Counted from the first letter of the stretch, positions 18,244 to 27,792 are shown. The stretch: 64,000 nucleotides of DNA from an uncultured Flavobacteriaceae bacterium (GCA_947497245.1 CANMFO010000005.1:1-64000); one strand, 5' to 3'. Translations and numbers: made by a program. The notes: generated by a model not told the origin, from the letters alone.

Positions 18244-18554
18244 AAGCAGGCCACCTTATCGCCCCGTCGATCGGCGGGGAGGAAAGTCCGGACACCATAG
18301 TGCGGCATAGCGGGTAACGCCCGTCGTCCCGATCTTGTATCGCGACAGGACAAGTGCAACAGAAAGTATGTACAGGTTAAGCTGTAGTGAAATCAGGTAA
18401 ACTCTATGCGGTGAAACGTCACGTAAATCGATGTTTGAGGGCGGCACGTCCGAATCGAAGGGTAGACGGTTGGAGCCTTTGGGCGACCAAAGGCCTAGAT
18501 AAATGATAGGGAAGTCCCATTGGGGCTTTACAGAATCCGGCTTACGGCCTGCTT
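18244..18554 (+). ncRNA. rnpB: RNase P RNA (M1 RNA)
   Basis: The catalytic RNA of RNase P, which makes the 5' ends of tRNAs; bacterial type A. The ends AAGCAGGCC (18244) and GGCCTGCTT (ending 18554) pair perfectly as P1. The P4 5' strand GAGGAAAGTCCGGAC, the conserved ACAGAA and the 3' TCCGGCTTACGG signature are all present. A TAnnTTTG element lies just upstream and a T-run just after P1, which probably serves as the terminator. It is antisense to the end of the rsmD transcript. Confidence 0.95.
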
Positions 18555-18592
18555 ATTTTTAGGAAGCGATACCTTCCTATGGGAACGGCATA

Positions 18593-19132
18593 TCAAGCTG
18601 CTTCAAAAAAACTGAAAACACTTCCTCCATACTTTCTCGAATAGGCGAAGCCCGGCAGTTGTGCCAGTTCGGTTTTGTCGGAATGCTCAATGATCAACAT
18701 TCCTCCGGGCAATAGGAGTTTTTGGCGGAACACCAGCTCCGGGATTTTGGAAAAGCCTTCCAAATCCATCCCATAGGGAGGGTCCGCAAAGATGATATCG
18801 GCCCTGGCATGGGACTTTTCCAGGAATTTGAAGACATCGCTCTTAATGGTATCCAGTTCAAATTCCAGTTCCCGGGCCGTTTTTGCGACAAAGGCCACAC
18901 AGGCCGCATGGGAATCGACCGCCATTACGGATTGTGCCCCTCGAGAGGCAAATTCATAGCCGATATTTCCCGTGCCGGCGAAAAGATCCAACACGTGGAT
19001 TTCATCAAAATAAAAATGGTTGTTCAGGATATTGAAGAGTGCTTCCTTCGCCATGTCAGTGGTAGGGCGAACCGGTAATCGCTTTGGGGCGATAATACGT
19101 CTTCCTCTATGCTTTCCTGAAATTATTCGCAT
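18593..19132 (-). CDS. rsmD: 16S rRNA (guanine966-N2)-methyltransferase
   Basis: 179 aa. SAM-dependent methylation of G966 in 16S rRNA. MRIISGKHRGRRI at the start, VLDLFAGTGNIGYEFASRGA (SAM motif I) and the catalytic FADPPYG motif are intact. The ATG shares one base with the stop of the upstream gene (TGATG), so they are translationally coupled. A longer frame to 19243 is rejected because it overlaps that gene. Confidence 0.94.
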   Translation of the reverse strand: MRIISGKHRGRRIIAPKRLPVRPTTDMAKEALFNILNNHFYFDEIHVLDLFAGTGNIGYEFASRGAQSVMAVDSHAACVAFVAKTARELEFELDTIKSDVFKFLEKSHARADIIFADPPYGMDLEGFSKIPELVFRQKLLLPGGMLIIEHSDKTELAQLPGFAYSRKYGGSVFSFFEAA

Positions 19133-19968
19133 CACAGGGCATTTAGAACGGTAAAATCTATGGCGTTCCCTTGTAAATGGGTCATGGAATATGAATTGTC
19201 GGAGGGTACGAATATGGAAACGTGCTTCACGTACCCATAGCACAGGTCGTAAACGGGATCCCCTTCCTCGATAGCCCCAAAAAGCTTTAGGGCAACCGTC
19301 TCCGTATCCAATTGGAGCTGCTCCAGGGTGAAGAGCAGGTAATACAGAAAGTCTTCGGGAGTGGTATGCTCAAAACTATTGAACAACAGCAATTTCTTGT
19401 TGGCGAGTACGGTAATGTCCATTTGTTGTCCGGACAGGTGTACGTAACAGACCGGACCCTTTCCGTTGGTAGGCATGTTCAAGAGCGATTGCACCATGAC
19501 GGTACCGTAATGCTTGAAGACGAACTCTCCAAAAAGATCGTAGATGTAGTTGTTGACGTTGACGAAAGGGACGTATACATTGATTAGGTCGTACCCCTCC
19601 AGTTCGTCGAATTCAATATGGTCGTTGGCCAAGATTCGAGTATTGAATTTCAGATAATTCGCCAACTCCTCGGGATCGAACAACGCTTTGGGAACCAGAC
19701 TGAAAAGTGGGTTCCTGTGAATGACGACGACCTCTGAGAACCTGATTTGTCCAATTTTGTATTTTTCGAACAACTGTTGGAGTTCCTTGAGCAGTTGGTG
19801 CGGGGCCAATTCCTTATGGAAAATAAGGTGTTCGGTCTCTAGAACCGCATTCCCCACAGTATCGAGTATACAAAAAGAAAGTCCATTCAAACTAACTTGA
19901 ATGGACAGTCTATAAAAGTCTTTTGAAGAATTCCTTTGGATACTATTACTGTTCTCCTTTTTTGTCAT
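19132..19968 (-). CDS. DUF3822 family protein
   Basis: 278 aa. SKDFYRLSIQVSLNGLSFCILD at the start and MPTNGKGPVCYVHLSGQQMDI, then LLFNSFEHTTPEDFLYYLLFTLEQL, are typical of DUF3822, an actin/ASKHA-like fold restricted to Bacteroidota and usually next to rsmD. Its function is unknown. The MTKKENSNS start overlaps the upstream gene by 23 bp and its stop overlaps rsmD by one base. Confidence 0.82.
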   Translation of the reverse strand: MTKKENSNSIQRNSSKDFYRLSIQVSLNGLSFCILDTVGNAVLETEHLIFHKELAPHQLLKELQQLFEKYKIGQIRFSEVVVIHRNPLFSLVPKALFDPEELANYLKFNTRILANDHIEFDELEGYDLINVYVPFVNVNNYIYDLFGEFVFKHYGTVMVQSLLNMPTNGKGPVCYVHLSGQQMDITVLANKKLLLFNSFEHTTPEDFLYYLLFTLEQLQLDTETVALKLFGAIEEGDPVYDLCYGYVKHVSIFVPSDNSYSMTHLQGNAIDFTVLNAL

Positions 19969-20596
19969 AGATAGGGGGCCAGTTTCCGCTGGTGCTAACT
20001 TCGTCCAGGGAACCGACACTTATAGAGTTACCATTTACCTGTTCAACACTCACCTCGGCATTCTCCTTTGCCAAAAGGTCCTTGGGCTGATCGTACAGCA
20101 CGACACTTTTCGCAACTTTTGCCTCAAAAACAGGGGCCCTATAACCACTTTTCTCGATAATGGCCGCCTTCATCTCTATCTTTTCACCGTTCACCGCACC
20201 GGGTATTTCCATCATCCTCTTATAGCGGTCATCCGTCTTGAACAGGGAATCCTTGACCGATACAAAACCCAATGTGTCTATAATTGTTATTTCCTTAAGT
20301 TGGTCAATTTTGTACACCTCGTCAAAATACATGAAGGAAGAGTCGCGCTGCTGTGTAAGCACATAGTTTCCGGTATCCACAAAACTGATCAGCTTATTAA
20401 AATCATTGGCATATGTTCCCTTTACGGATTTGTACGCTTCCTGCGCGTTCCTGATATCCTTTAACTGGGCGACGACCTTGGCAAAACGTTCCTGTTTCAC
20501 CTTATTGAACTCAATAGGGCCGGTTACCGACTTATAAATGAGGTATCCAAAAAGGACGCACGCAATCCAAAGTACAATTTGTATTATGGTCTTCAT
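19946..20596 (-). CDS. Conserved membrane-anchored protein upstream of DUF3822
   Basis: 216 aa. One N-terminal transmembrane helix (IIQIVLWIACVLFGYLIYK) is followed by a soluble, probably periplasmic, domain with RFAKVVAQLKDIRNAQEAYKS, like the N-terminus of pseudopilin-type proteins, and short beta-rich stretches. It is first gene of the three-gene operon with DUF3822 and rsmD and has its own -7 element. I do not recognise a named family. Confidence 0.75.
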   Translation of the reverse strand: MKTIIQIVLWIACVLFGYLIYKSVTGPIEFNKVKQERFAKVVAQLKDIRNAQEAYKSVKGTYANDFNKLISFVDTGNYVLTQQRDSSFMYFDEVYKIDQLKEITIIDTLGFVSVKDSLFKTDDRYKRMMEIPGAVNGEKIEMKAAIIEKSGYRAPVFEAKVAKSVVLYDQPKDLLAKENAEVSVEQVNGNSISVGSLDEVSTSGNWPPIYDKKGEQ

Positions 20597-20632
20597 TTCC
20601 TTACTGTATTAGTTATTTTTAGTGGTTCACAC

Positions 20633-20640
20633 AAATCTAC
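20633..20640 (-). promoter_or_regulatory. -7 element of the DUF3822/rsmD operon
   Basis: TAGATTTG on the reverse strand matches TAnnTTTG and lies about 37 bp before the ATG at 20596. The -33 element is not obvious. Confidence 0.5.
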
Positions 20641-20823
20641 AATTTTTTTGGAAACTGCCTAATTTTTTGCAATCTGAATTCACACTGCCAAAACGGGCCT
20701 CAAAATGCAACAATAACGGACCATAAGCCCGTAAATTTCGTACGAAAGGCAGGGAAATGGACAATACTTGTTCTAGCGACAAGATTGCCCTGGGGGCAAG
20801 GGTACTGCCAAGAAAATCATGTT

Positions 20824-20831
20824 TATCTTTG
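20824..20831 (+). promoter_or_regulatory. -7 element of the RecD-like helicase gene
   Basis: TATCTTTG matches the consensus. It is 7 bp before an ATG at 20839 and 16 bp before the preferred ATG at 20848. Confidence 0.5.
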
Positions 20832-20847
20832 ACGACCTATGGGAACA

Positions 20848-22278
20848 ATGACCGAAGCCTCATTTTATAAAATTTTGAACGATGGCTTTCCCCATGAACC
20901 TACTCCGAAGCAATCCGTTGCCCTTCAAAAGTTGGCCCGGTTCCTAATATCGGTCGAAAAGGACCATATTTTTCTTCTAAAAGGTTTCGCCGGTACGGGA
21001 AAGACCACCATTGTGGGCACGGTGGTGAGACAGCTGTGGCACACCAAGCTGAAGTCCGTACTCATGGCCCCGACCGGTAGGGCGGCCAAGGTGATGTCGA
21101 ACTACGCCCAAACGCAAGCCTTTACCATACATCGCAAGATATATTTTCCCAAAAAACAGAGTGGTGGCGGGATACAGTTTGTACTGGCACCGAACAAGCA
21201 CCGGAACACGGTTTTTATTGTTGATGAGGCCTCTATGATACCCGATGCGCCAACCGATTCCAAACTGTTTGACAATGGTTCCCTATTGGACGACCTGTTG
21301 ATGTACGTCTATTCCGGGCATAATTGTAAATTGATCTTGATCGGGGATACCGCACAATTGCCACCGGTACGTCTCGATCTGAGTCCGGCCCTGGACGCCG
21401 AAAAGCTTGCGGTGAACTATAACAAGGAAGTGACAAAATTGGAATTGGACGAGGTGGTCCGACAAGCGGAGGATTCGGGAATACTGATGAACGCGACCAA
21501 TTTGAGGGAGCAACTGACGACTTCCTTTTTCGACAATTTTCAATTTGATCTGGACCCATATACCGATATACGTCGTTTGATCGACGGTTACGAAATCCTG
21601 GAGGCCATTGAAAATGCCTATGCCGAAAATGGAAAGGAGGAAACCGCTTTCGTAGTGCGTTCCAACAAAAGGGCCAACCTGTACAACGAAAACATCCGTA
21701 GCAGGATCTTGTATTTGGAGAACGATCTTTCCGTTGGGGACTACATGATGGTCGTAAAGAACAACTACTTTTGGTTGGAAACAAGTTCCAAAGCTGGTTT
21801 TATAGCCAATGGCGACATCATTGAAGTGCTGGAAATTTTCGCCTTTAAAGAGCTGTATACCTTCAAATTTGCGGAGGTGCGGGTGAAGATGGTGGACTAT
21901 CCCGATCAAAAACCCTTCGAGACGGTACTGCTTTTGGATACCATCAAGGCAGAGGCACCTTCCCTGCCCTATGAGGATTCAAACCGCTTGTATCAGGAGG
22001 TGATGCTCGACTACGAGGGGGAAAGATCAAAATATAAGAAGTTCCTCGCCGTAAAGGGGAACAGCTATTTCAATGCGCTACAAGTTAAATTCTCTTACGC
22101 CATTACCTGTCATAAATCGCAGGGCGGACAATGGGATACCGTTTTTGTGGAACAACCGTACCTGCCGAACGGAGTGGATAGAGAGTATCTCAGATGGCTT
22201 TACACAGCGGTGACCCGCGCCAAACGAAAACTGTACCTTATTGGTTTCAAGAACGATTTTTTTGTTGGATCGGAATAG
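20848..22278 (+). CDS. RecD-like SF1B DNA helicase / AAA ATPase
   Basis: 476 aa. Walker A GFAGTGKTT near residues 46-54, motif II FIVDEASM, motif III LILIGDTAQLPP and the C-terminal motifs FSYAITCHKSQGGQWDTVFVE and LRWLYTAVTRAKRKLYLIG define a UvrD/RecD-type helicase. It is much shorter than RecD or RecD2 and lacks their N-terminal domains. No recB or recC is nearby, so a stand-alone repair or DNA-processing role is likely (inference). An alternative ATG at 20839 adds three residues; 20848 matches homologous starts. Confidence 0.85.
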   Translation: MTEASFYKILNDGFPHEPTPKQSVALQKLARFLISVEKDHIFLLKGFAGTGKTTIVGTVVRQLWHTKLKSVLMAPTGRAAKVMSNYAQTQAFTIHRKIYFPKKQSGGGIQFVLAPNKHRNTVFIVDEASMIPDAPTDSKLFDNGSLLDDLLMYVYSGHNCKLILIGDTAQLPPVRLDLSPALDAEKLAVNYNKEVTKLELDEVVRQAEDSGILMNATNLREQLTTSFFDNFQFDLDPYTDIRRLIDGYEILEAIENAYAENGKEETAFVVRSNKRANLYNENIRSRILYLENDLSVGDYMMVVKNNYFWLETSSKAGFIANGDIIEVLEIFAFKELYTFKFAEVRVKMVDYPDQKPFETVLLLDTIKAEAPSLPYEDSNRLYQEVMLDYEGERSKYKKFLAVKGNSYFNALQVKFSYAITCHKSQGGQWDTVFVEQPYLPNGVDREYLRWLYTAVTRAKRKLYLIGFKNDFFVGSE

Positions 22279-22305
22279 GTTATTTTCGTTATAAAGAAAG
22301 TTGGA

Positions 22306-22893
22306 ATGACCTCCGAAACGGTAATAAGCATTTTTTTGGGCGTTGGACTGGCCGCTTCGGTAGGTTTCCGGGTATTTCTGCCCCTGTTCGCCCTAAGTTT
22401 GGCGGCCTACTTCGATATATGGGAATTGAACGAGAGTTGGCAGTGGATCGGTAGCCTTGCAGCGGTGATTACCCTGGGGGTCGCGACCTTGGTAGAGCTG
22501 TGCGCTTATTTTATTCCCTGGATAGATAACCTGCTCGACAGTTTCTCGGTGCCATTGGCCGCTATTGCAGGAACGGCCGTTATGGTCTCCACCGTGGCCA
22601 ATTTAGATCCGGTGGTCACCTGGTCGCTCGCCATTATTGCCGGCGGAGGCACCGCTACCGCCATTAAAGGGGCCAGTGCCACCAGCAGATTGGCCTCAAC
22701 GGTCTCTACGGGAGGATTGGGCAACCCGGTAGTTTCCACTTTGGAGACCGGTACGGCCGTAGTCGTCACAACGGCATCAATTTTTTCGCCCATTTTGGCC
22801 GCGGTTCTCGTAATCATCATATTGGTCATCATTTTCAGGGTTTATCGAAAGCTAAGGCCTCGGAGAAATACATCGAACGAAAACATACAATAA
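22306..22893 (+). CDS. DUF4126 membrane protein
   Basis: 195 aa with several hydrophobic helices. [27 protein letters not shown] and the Gly/Ala/Thr-rich middle ([18 protein letters not shown]) are typical of DUF4126. The C-terminus ends in a long helix and a basic tail (YRKLRPRRN). Function unknown. It lies 27 bp after the helicase gene and one base before the kdsB start. Confidence 0.82.
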   Translation: MTSETVISIFLGVGLAASVGFRVFLPLFALSLAAYFDIWELNESWQWIGSLAAVITLGVATLVELCAYFIPWIDNLLDSFSVPLAAIAGTAVMVSTVANLDPVVTWSLAIIAGGGTATAIKGASATSRLASTVSTGGLGNPVVSTLETGTAVVVTTASIFSPILAAVLVIIILVIIFRVYRKLRPRRNTSNENIQ

Positions 22894-22894
22894 G

Positions 22895-23623
22895 TTGAAG
22901 ACCATTGCAATGATTCCAGCCCGCTATGCGGCATCCCGATTTCCTGCCAAACTGATGCAGGATTTAGGCGGACAACCGGTAATATTACGCACGTATGAGG
23001 CCGCAGTGAAAACCGGCTTGTTCGATGAGGTATATGTAGTGACCGATAGTCCAGTGATTTTTGAAGTCATAACCGGAGCGGGCGGAAAAGCAAAAATGAG
23101 CATCAAAGAGCATGACTGCGGGAGTGATCGGATCGCCGAGGCAGTTGCCGATATGGACGTCGATATCATTGTGAATGTACAGGGCGACGAGCCCTTTACC
23201 GATAGGGAAAGCCTTTCAGGGGTCTTGGAAGTCTTTAAAGATGATGTGGGCCAAGAAATAGACCTGGCCTCATTGATGGTACGGATCACGGACCGGGAGG
23301 AAATAAATAACCCCAATACCGTAAAGGTGATCGTGGACAATCGTAATTTTGCAGTATATTTCTCACGACTGCCCATTCCATACCCCAGGGACAAAAATGT
23401 GGAGAGCGTGTACTATAAGCACAAGGGAGTCTATGCCTTTCGTAAAAGTGCCCTGATGGACTTTCACCGGCTTCCCATGTTACCCTTGGAAGCTACCGAA
23501 AAAATTGAGGCCATACGATATCTGGAATACGGGAAAAAGATAAAAATGGTAGAGACAGACGTTACTGGTATAGAAATTGATACTCCAGAAGATTTGGACA
23601 GGGCAAAAAAGGCATGGAAGTAG
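22895..23623 (+). CDS. kdsB: CMP-Kdo synthetase (3-deoxy-manno-octulosonate cytidylyltransferase)
   Basis: 242 aa. Activates Kdo (or Kdo8N) with CTP for lipopolysaccharide inner-core assembly. [32 protein letters not shown] and [11 protein letters not shown] are diagnostic. The family N-terminus [10 protein letters not shown] requires a TTG start at 22895; the first ATG, at 22910, would cut off the first beta-strand. It begins one base after the DUF4126 stop and overlaps the HAD gene by 10 bp. With kdnB two genes downstream its substrate may be Kdo8N. Confidence 0.94.
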   Translation: MKTIAMIPARYAASRFPAKLMQDLGGQPVILRTYEAAVKTGLFDEVYVVTDSPVIFEVITGAGGKAKMSIKEHDCGSDRIAEAVADMDVDIIVNVQGDEPFTDRESLSGVLEVFKDDVGQEIDLASLMVRITDREEINNPNTVKVIVDNRNFAVYFSRLPIPYPRDKNVESVYYKHKGVYAFRKSALMDFHRLPMLPLEATEKIEAIRYLEYGKKIKMVETDVTGIEIDTPEDLDRAKKAWK

Positions 23624-24312
23624 ATTTTACCAACATCAAGGTCATTGGTTTTGATGCCGATGACACCCTTTGGGTAAATGAAACCTATTTTAGGGATGCG
23701 GAAGAAAGGTTCGCCGAATTGCTGGAGCATTATGAGACGAAGAACAAGATAGACCAGGAGCTCTTCAAAATGGAAATGAAAAACTTGGAGCTATATGGAT
23801 ATGGCATCAAAGGTTTTATGCTTTCCATGATCGAGTCGGCACTGGAGTTGTCAAATAATGAAGTTTCGCAAGCAACGCTTTTGGATATCCTGAATCTTGG
23901 TAAAAAGATGATAACCCAACCTGTTGAATTGTTGCATGGGGTGAAGGAAGTTTTGGAGCAACTGTCCAAAAAGTATAGATTGATCGTTTTGACCAAGGGC
24001 GATCTTTTGGACCAGGAACGCAAGTTGGAACGTTCAAGTCTTTCGAAGTACTTTCATCATGTGGAGGTGTTGAGCGATAAAAAAGAGTCCAACTATCAGC
24101 ATTTGCTGGACCACTTGGAAATTGACGTGAAAGAGTTTTTGATGATAGGAAATTCGTTGAAATCGGATGTGCTACCTATAATCAATATTGGAGCCAAGGC
24201 GGTCCATATTCCTTTTCATACCACCTGGTTGCACGAAGAGATAACCGTAAATGATAAAACACATAAGTACTTGACCGTAAAAAAATTAAGGGATATTGTC
24301 GAGTACCTGTAA
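23614..24312 (+). CDS. HAD-superfamily hydrolase
   Basis: 232 aa. Motif I FDADDTLW (nucleophile Asp14, acid/base Asp16), motif II VLTKGD, a motif III lysine (DKKESNY) and motif [14 protein letters not shown] are all present, with a helical cap between motifs I and II. It is a phosphatase of unknown substrate. It is longer than and unlike the short KdsC (Kdo-8-phosphate phosphatase) but sits between kdsB and kdnB, so a sugar phosphate is a reasonable guess. It overlaps kdsB by 10 bp. Confidence 0.85.
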   Translation: MEVDFTNIKVIGFDADDTLWVNETYFRDAEERFAELLEHYETKNKIDQELFKMEMKNLELYGYGIKGFMLSMIESALELSNNEVSQATLLDILNLGKKMITQPVELLHGVKEVLEQLSKKYRLIVLTKGDLLDQERKLERSSLSKYFHHVEVLSDKKESNYQHLLDHLEIDVKEFLMIGNSLKSDVLPIINIGAKAVHIPFHTTWLHEEITVNDKTHKYLTVKKLRDIVEYL

Positions 24313-24320
24313 TACCGCAT

Positions 24321-25448
24321 ATGGAAATAAGGAAGGATATTGAGTTGAAAGAGGGTACGGTTGCCCAAACGGGCCATTATAGAAATTTCCCAATGGTGCC
24401 CCGAGTGGTCTTTGGCACGGGAAGTTTTGATCAGCTGGGGGATATTTTGATGCCCAAGCGGAAAAGTGCCGATTCACCTTGTATTTTTTTGGTGGACGAT
24501 GTGTTCGAAGGTTCGCCCTTGATTGGCAGGATACCTCTTATTTTCAACGACCAGATTATTTTTATTTCAGCGGATGAGGAACCCAAGACCGTGCAGGTCG
24601 ATGCACTGGTGGAACGGATAAAGCACGATTTTTCCGAACTTCCTTCCGGAATCATCGGCATTGGCGGGGGAACCCTTCTCGATTTGGCAAAGGCGGTCGC
24701 CCTGATGTTGACCAACAAGGGCAGCTCTTCCGAGTACCAGGGATGGGATCTGGTGCAGCGACCTTCGATCTATCATGTGGGGGTTCCGACCATCAGCGGA
24801 ACGGGGGCGGAAGTGTCGCGTACGACCGTACTATTGGGCCCGGACAAAAAACTGGGCATTAATTCAGATCATACCATTTTTGATCAAGTGGTACTGGATC
24901 CCGATCTCGCCGCGGGAGTGGACAGGAAGCAGTGGTTCTATACGGGAATGGATTGCTATATCCACTGCGTGGAGTCGCTGAGTGGTACCTACCTGAACGC
25001 CTTTAGCCAAAGCTACGGCGAAAAGGCGATGGAACTGTGCAAAGAGGTCTATCTTGAAAATCTGTCCCCTTCCAAGTCCCGCGAAAAGTTAATGATGGCC
25101 TCCTGGCACGGGGGAATGAGCATCGCCTATTCCCAAGTGGGGGTGGCCCATGCCATGAGCTACGGACTGTCGTACCTTCTGGGTGTAAGGCATGGTATTG
25201 GGAATTGCTTGGTATTCCAACATTTGAAAGAGTTTTATCCCGAGGGCGTGGCGCTTTTTCACAAGATGAAAAACAAACACCAAATCGAACTTCCGACAGG
25301 AATTTGTTCCTCATTGACCGATAGCGATTTTGATGCCATGGTCAAGGTTTCCCTGAGTATGGAGCCCCTGTGGGAAAATGCACTGGGAAAAGATTGGCGC
25401 AAGATTGCGACCCCTAAAAAAGTAAAGGCCATTTATAAGCTGATCTAA
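24321..25448 (+). CDS. kdnB: Iron-containing alcohol dehydrogenase, KdnB-like (Kdo 8-oxidase)
   Basis: 375 aa. The metal ligands of Fe-dependent alcohol dehydrogenases are all there: Asp211, His215 (MDCYIHCVES), His277 (VAHAMSYG) and His291 (VRHGIGN), with the family's 4- and 14-residue spacings. The nucleotide site GIGGGTLLDLAKA is intact. KdnB from Shewanella oneidensis oxidises C8 of Kdo so that KdnA can transaminate it to Kdo8N, which KdsB then activates. The start KDIELKEG...NFPMVPRVVFGTGSF and linkage to kdsB support this call. No KdnA aminotransferase is in the window. A different Fe-ADH substrate remains possible. Confidence 0.75.
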   Translation: MEIRKDIELKEGTVAQTGHYRNFPMVPRVVFGTGSFDQLGDILMPKRKSADSPCIFLVDDVFEGSPLIGRIPLIFNDQIIFISADEEPKTVQVDALVERIKHDFSELPSGIIGIGGGTLLDLAKAVALMLTNKGSSSEYQGWDLVQRPSIYHVGVPTISGTGAEVSRTTVLLGPDKKLGINSDHTIFDQVVLDPDLAAGVDRKQWFYTGMDCYIHCVESLSGTYLNAFSQSYGEKAMELCKEVYLENLSPSKSREKLMMASWHGGMSIAYSQVGVAHAMSYGLSYLLGVRHGIGNCLVFQHLKEFYPEGVALFHKMKNKHQIELPTGICSSLTDSDFDAMVKVSLSMEPLWENALGKDWRKIATPKKVKAIYKLI

Positions 25449-25481
25449 AGGCTTTCGTTTCCCTAAATACCATAAGCTGTC

Positions 25482-26024
25482 ATGCAAAAAATTGCCCAAT
25501 TCATCTATTTTAAACTTTTGGGATGGACGGTGGTGGGCGATTTTCCAAAACATTTGGACAAGTTTGTCGTTATCGTTGTCCCCCATACCAGTTGGGTCGA
25601 CTTTTTTCTTGGTATTTTGATACGGAAGGTATGGAACGAGGAAATCAACTATGTGGGCAAGAAAAGCCTGTTCGGCCCGCCTTTCGGATGGTTTTTTAGG
25701 TGGACAGGGGGCGCGCCGGTGGACCGTAGCCAGAACAACGATACGGTAAGCGCTACGGCGGCCATCTTTAAGAAACGGGACAAGTTTAGGTTGACCCTCG
25801 CACCGGAGGGGACACGGAAGAAAGTAACCTCCTGGAAAAGCGGGTTCTACTACATTGCCAAAGAGGCCGGGGTGCCCATTGTTTTGGTCGCCTTCGATTT
25901 TGGCAGAAAGCAGGTAAAGGTATCGGAACCCCATTGGCCCACGGGCGACAAGGAGGCCGATTTTAGGGTATATCAATCTTTCTTTAAAGGAGTGGTGGGA
26001 AAAGTACCGGAATACAGTTTTTAA
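25482..26024 (+). CDS. Lysophospholipid acyltransferase family protein (PlsC-like)
   Basis: 180 aa. The acyltransferase HX4D motif is HTSWVD (His35, Asp40), and the glycerol-phosphate site is PEGTR with Glu109; GKKSLFGPPFGWFFRWTGG fits motif II. It lacks a long N-terminal membrane anchor and is shorter than PlsC, as in a group of small Bacteroidetes acyltransferases. It may acylate a lysophospholipid or an aminolipid. Its last four bases overlap the 3' end of the convergent gene (TTAA). Confidence 0.85.
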   Translation: MQKIAQFIYFKLLGWTVVGDFPKHLDKFVVIVVPHTSWVDFFLGILIRKVWNEEINYVGKKSLFGPPFGWFFRWTGGAPVDRSQNNDTVSATAAIFKKRDKFRLTLAPEGTRKKVTSWKSGFYYIAKEAGVPIVLVAFDFGRKQVKVSEPHWPTGDKEADFRVYQSFFKGVVGKVPEYSF

Positions 26025-26530
26025 ATTTTTCCCCGTTCTATAAGCTTCTTGGGTTTGGCCGTTTCCTTTTTCCGCGTATTTCCGGGGAAAACCAGATGGG
26101 TGCTCGAATAGGTGGTCCCAAAAGTGGCACTGGCAGAATATACCTGATCAATGGCATCGAGCACTTGATGTTCCGAAAGTTCCCTGAGCGGATGGATAAA
26201 GACCGACCAGATAACTTCATCACTTAGTGCGTACTTTACATCTAGGGCGGAATGAAAATTTGCCACCAAAGCGTTCAATAGCTGTTCTTCCTCTAATTTC
26301 TCCCTTTCGATTATGGGCGAAATGATGCGCATGCGGTTGGCATTTTCATCGTAGACGCAGATGAGCAGGGTCTCGTTATAGGCAAATTGAATGGAATTCC
26401 CATTGGTCTGTACCGTATCGGAAACCTGGGAGATCAGTTTTTCCAGTGTGCTTGGGTTCATATCCTGCCCATGGCCCTGGAATGCGGTCAATAGCGAGAA
26501 CAATACGCTGAATACTACAAATCTGCCCAT
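26021..26530 (-). CDS. Secreted protein of unknown function
   Basis: 169 aa from the ATG at 26530. A signal peptide (MGRFVVFSVLFSLLTAFQGHGQ) is clear. The mature part includes LEKLISQVSDTVQ, ETLLICVYDENANRMRIISPI and a basic C-terminus (RKKETAKPKKLIERGKI). I recognise no family. It sits 69 bp after yebC on the same strand. Confidence 0.7.
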   Translation of the reverse strand: MGRFVVFSVLFSLLTAFQGHGQDMNPSTLEKLISQVSDTVQTNGNSIQFAYNETLLICVYDENANRMRIISPIIEREKLEEEQLLNALVANFHSALDVKYALSDEVIWSVFIHPLRELSEHQVLDAIDQVYSASATFGTTYSSTHLVFPGNTRKKETAKPKKLIERGKI

Positions 26531-26599
26531 TTTACTGCTTTTGGTCCTTAGTCGGGAGTTCGTATGCTTGTTTACAGGCAACTGGAAAAAAGGCAGCGA

Positions 26600-27310
26600 C
26601 TATTCCCGCATCGTGTGGTACACGTTCTGTACGTCGTCGTCCTCTTCGATTTTTTCCAGGAGTTTCTCCACATCGGCGACTTCTTCCTCGGAAAGTTCTT
26701 TGGTCACTTGGGGAATGCGCTCAAAACCCGAGGACAGGATTTCGATGCCACGTTGTTCCAGTTCTTTTTGGATGGCGCCAAAACTTTCGAAGGAAGCATA
26801 GATCAAAATACCGTCATCATCCACAAATACTTCTTCGGCCCCGAAATCGATCATTTCCAATTCCAGTTCCTCGGGATCTATTCCCTCTGCGGGAATTCTA
26901 AAATTGCAACTATGATCGAACATGAATTCCACGGAACCGGATGTCCCCAGACTGCCATTGCACTTGTTGAAATAGCTTCTGATGTTGGCCACCGTTCGGG
27001 TATTGTTATCGGTAGCCGTTTCAATGAGAATGGCAATGCCGTGCGGGGCGTAGCCCTCGAAGAGTACTTCCTTGTAATCGCCCAAGTTCTTGTCCGATGC
27101 CCTTTTGATGGCCCGTTCAATGTTGTCCTTGGGCATGTTGACCGACTTGGCGTTCTGGATTACGGCCCGCAAACGGGAATTCGAATCGGGGTCCGGACCC
27201 CCTTCCTTGACCGCGATGACAATATCTTTTCCAATTCGGGTGAACGCTTTGGACATCGCCGACCAACGCTTCATTTTACGTGCTTTTCTGAACTCAAATG
27301 CTCTTCCCAT
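26600..27310 (-). CDS. yebC: YebC/PmpR family protein
   Basis: 236 aa. MGRAFEFRKARKMKRWSAMSKAF, the NSRLRAVIQNAKSVNMPKDNIERAIKRA block and the acidic C-terminus are standard for YebC/TACO1. Proteins of this family act as DNA-binding regulators (PmpR), and recent work ties YebC to translation of proline stretches. The long antisense frame across it (26564-27403, + strand) is a shadow. Confidence 0.94.
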   Translation of the reverse strand: MGRAFEFRKARKMKRWSAMSKAFTRIGKDIVIAVKEGGPDPDSNSRLRAVIQNAKSVNMPKDNIERAIKRASDKNLGDYKEVLFEGYAPHGIAILIETATDNNTRTVANIRSYFNKCNGSLGTSGSVEFMFDHSCNFRIPAEGIDPEELELEMIDFGAEEVFVDDDGILIYASFESFGAIQKELEQRGIEILSSGFERIPQVTKELSEEEVADVEKLLEKIEEDDDVQNVYHTMRE

Positions 27311-27438
27311 AAAAGATGTATTGCTTTTGCGGTTGCTAATTTAATAAAATTTGAAGAGGAAGGATTTCCAAAGGCCGCCTTCCGGTACCGGCGCCCGAAA
27401 TAGGCCCGATCCGTTCGCGATCAGGGACCACGGCCCCT

Positions 27439-27726
27439 CTAATCCCCGAAAACGATTTCCTCGATGCTCTCGGCCAGTTTAAAATCCTTCTCCGTAATAC
27501 CTCCGACGTCATGCGTGTTCAGACGGATGTTCAGGGAGTTGTAGATGTTGCTCCAATCGGGATGGTGCCCCTGGGCCTCGCATTCAAAAGCGATACGGGT
27601 CATTGTTGCGAAGGCTTCCTTAAAATTCCCGAATTGTAACGAGGTCTCCAGGGCGCCATCGATATGTTCCCAGCTATCCAGTGCCTTCAGCTTTTCCCCA
27701 ATCTCAACAAGTGATAGTTTTACCAT
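27439..27726 (-). CDS. 4a-hydroxytetrahydrobiopterin dehydratase (PCD/DCoH)
   Basis: 95 aa. The catalytic histidine motif HHPDW (His54, His55) and a third histidine in NIRLNTHDVGG (His72) are present, with the N-terminal WEH. It recycles the pterin cofactor of aromatic amino acid hydroxylases; no such hydroxylase is in the window. The 112 bp between it and yebC show only short hairpins. Confidence 0.93.
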   Translation of the reverse strand: MVKLSLVEIGEKLKALDSWEHIDGALETSLQFGNFKEAFATMTRIAFECEAQGHHPDWSNIYNSLNIRLNTHDVGGITEKDFKLAESIEEIVFGD

Positions 27727-27792
27727 GATAGTTTTTTTATAAAGTTAGCGATTGTCGGAAAAGCACGGTGATAAAATGCCATAATATCGAGC

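Noticed and set aside
26564-27403. 279-codon forward frame
   Set aside because: Antisense shadow of yebC, with no recognisable domain.
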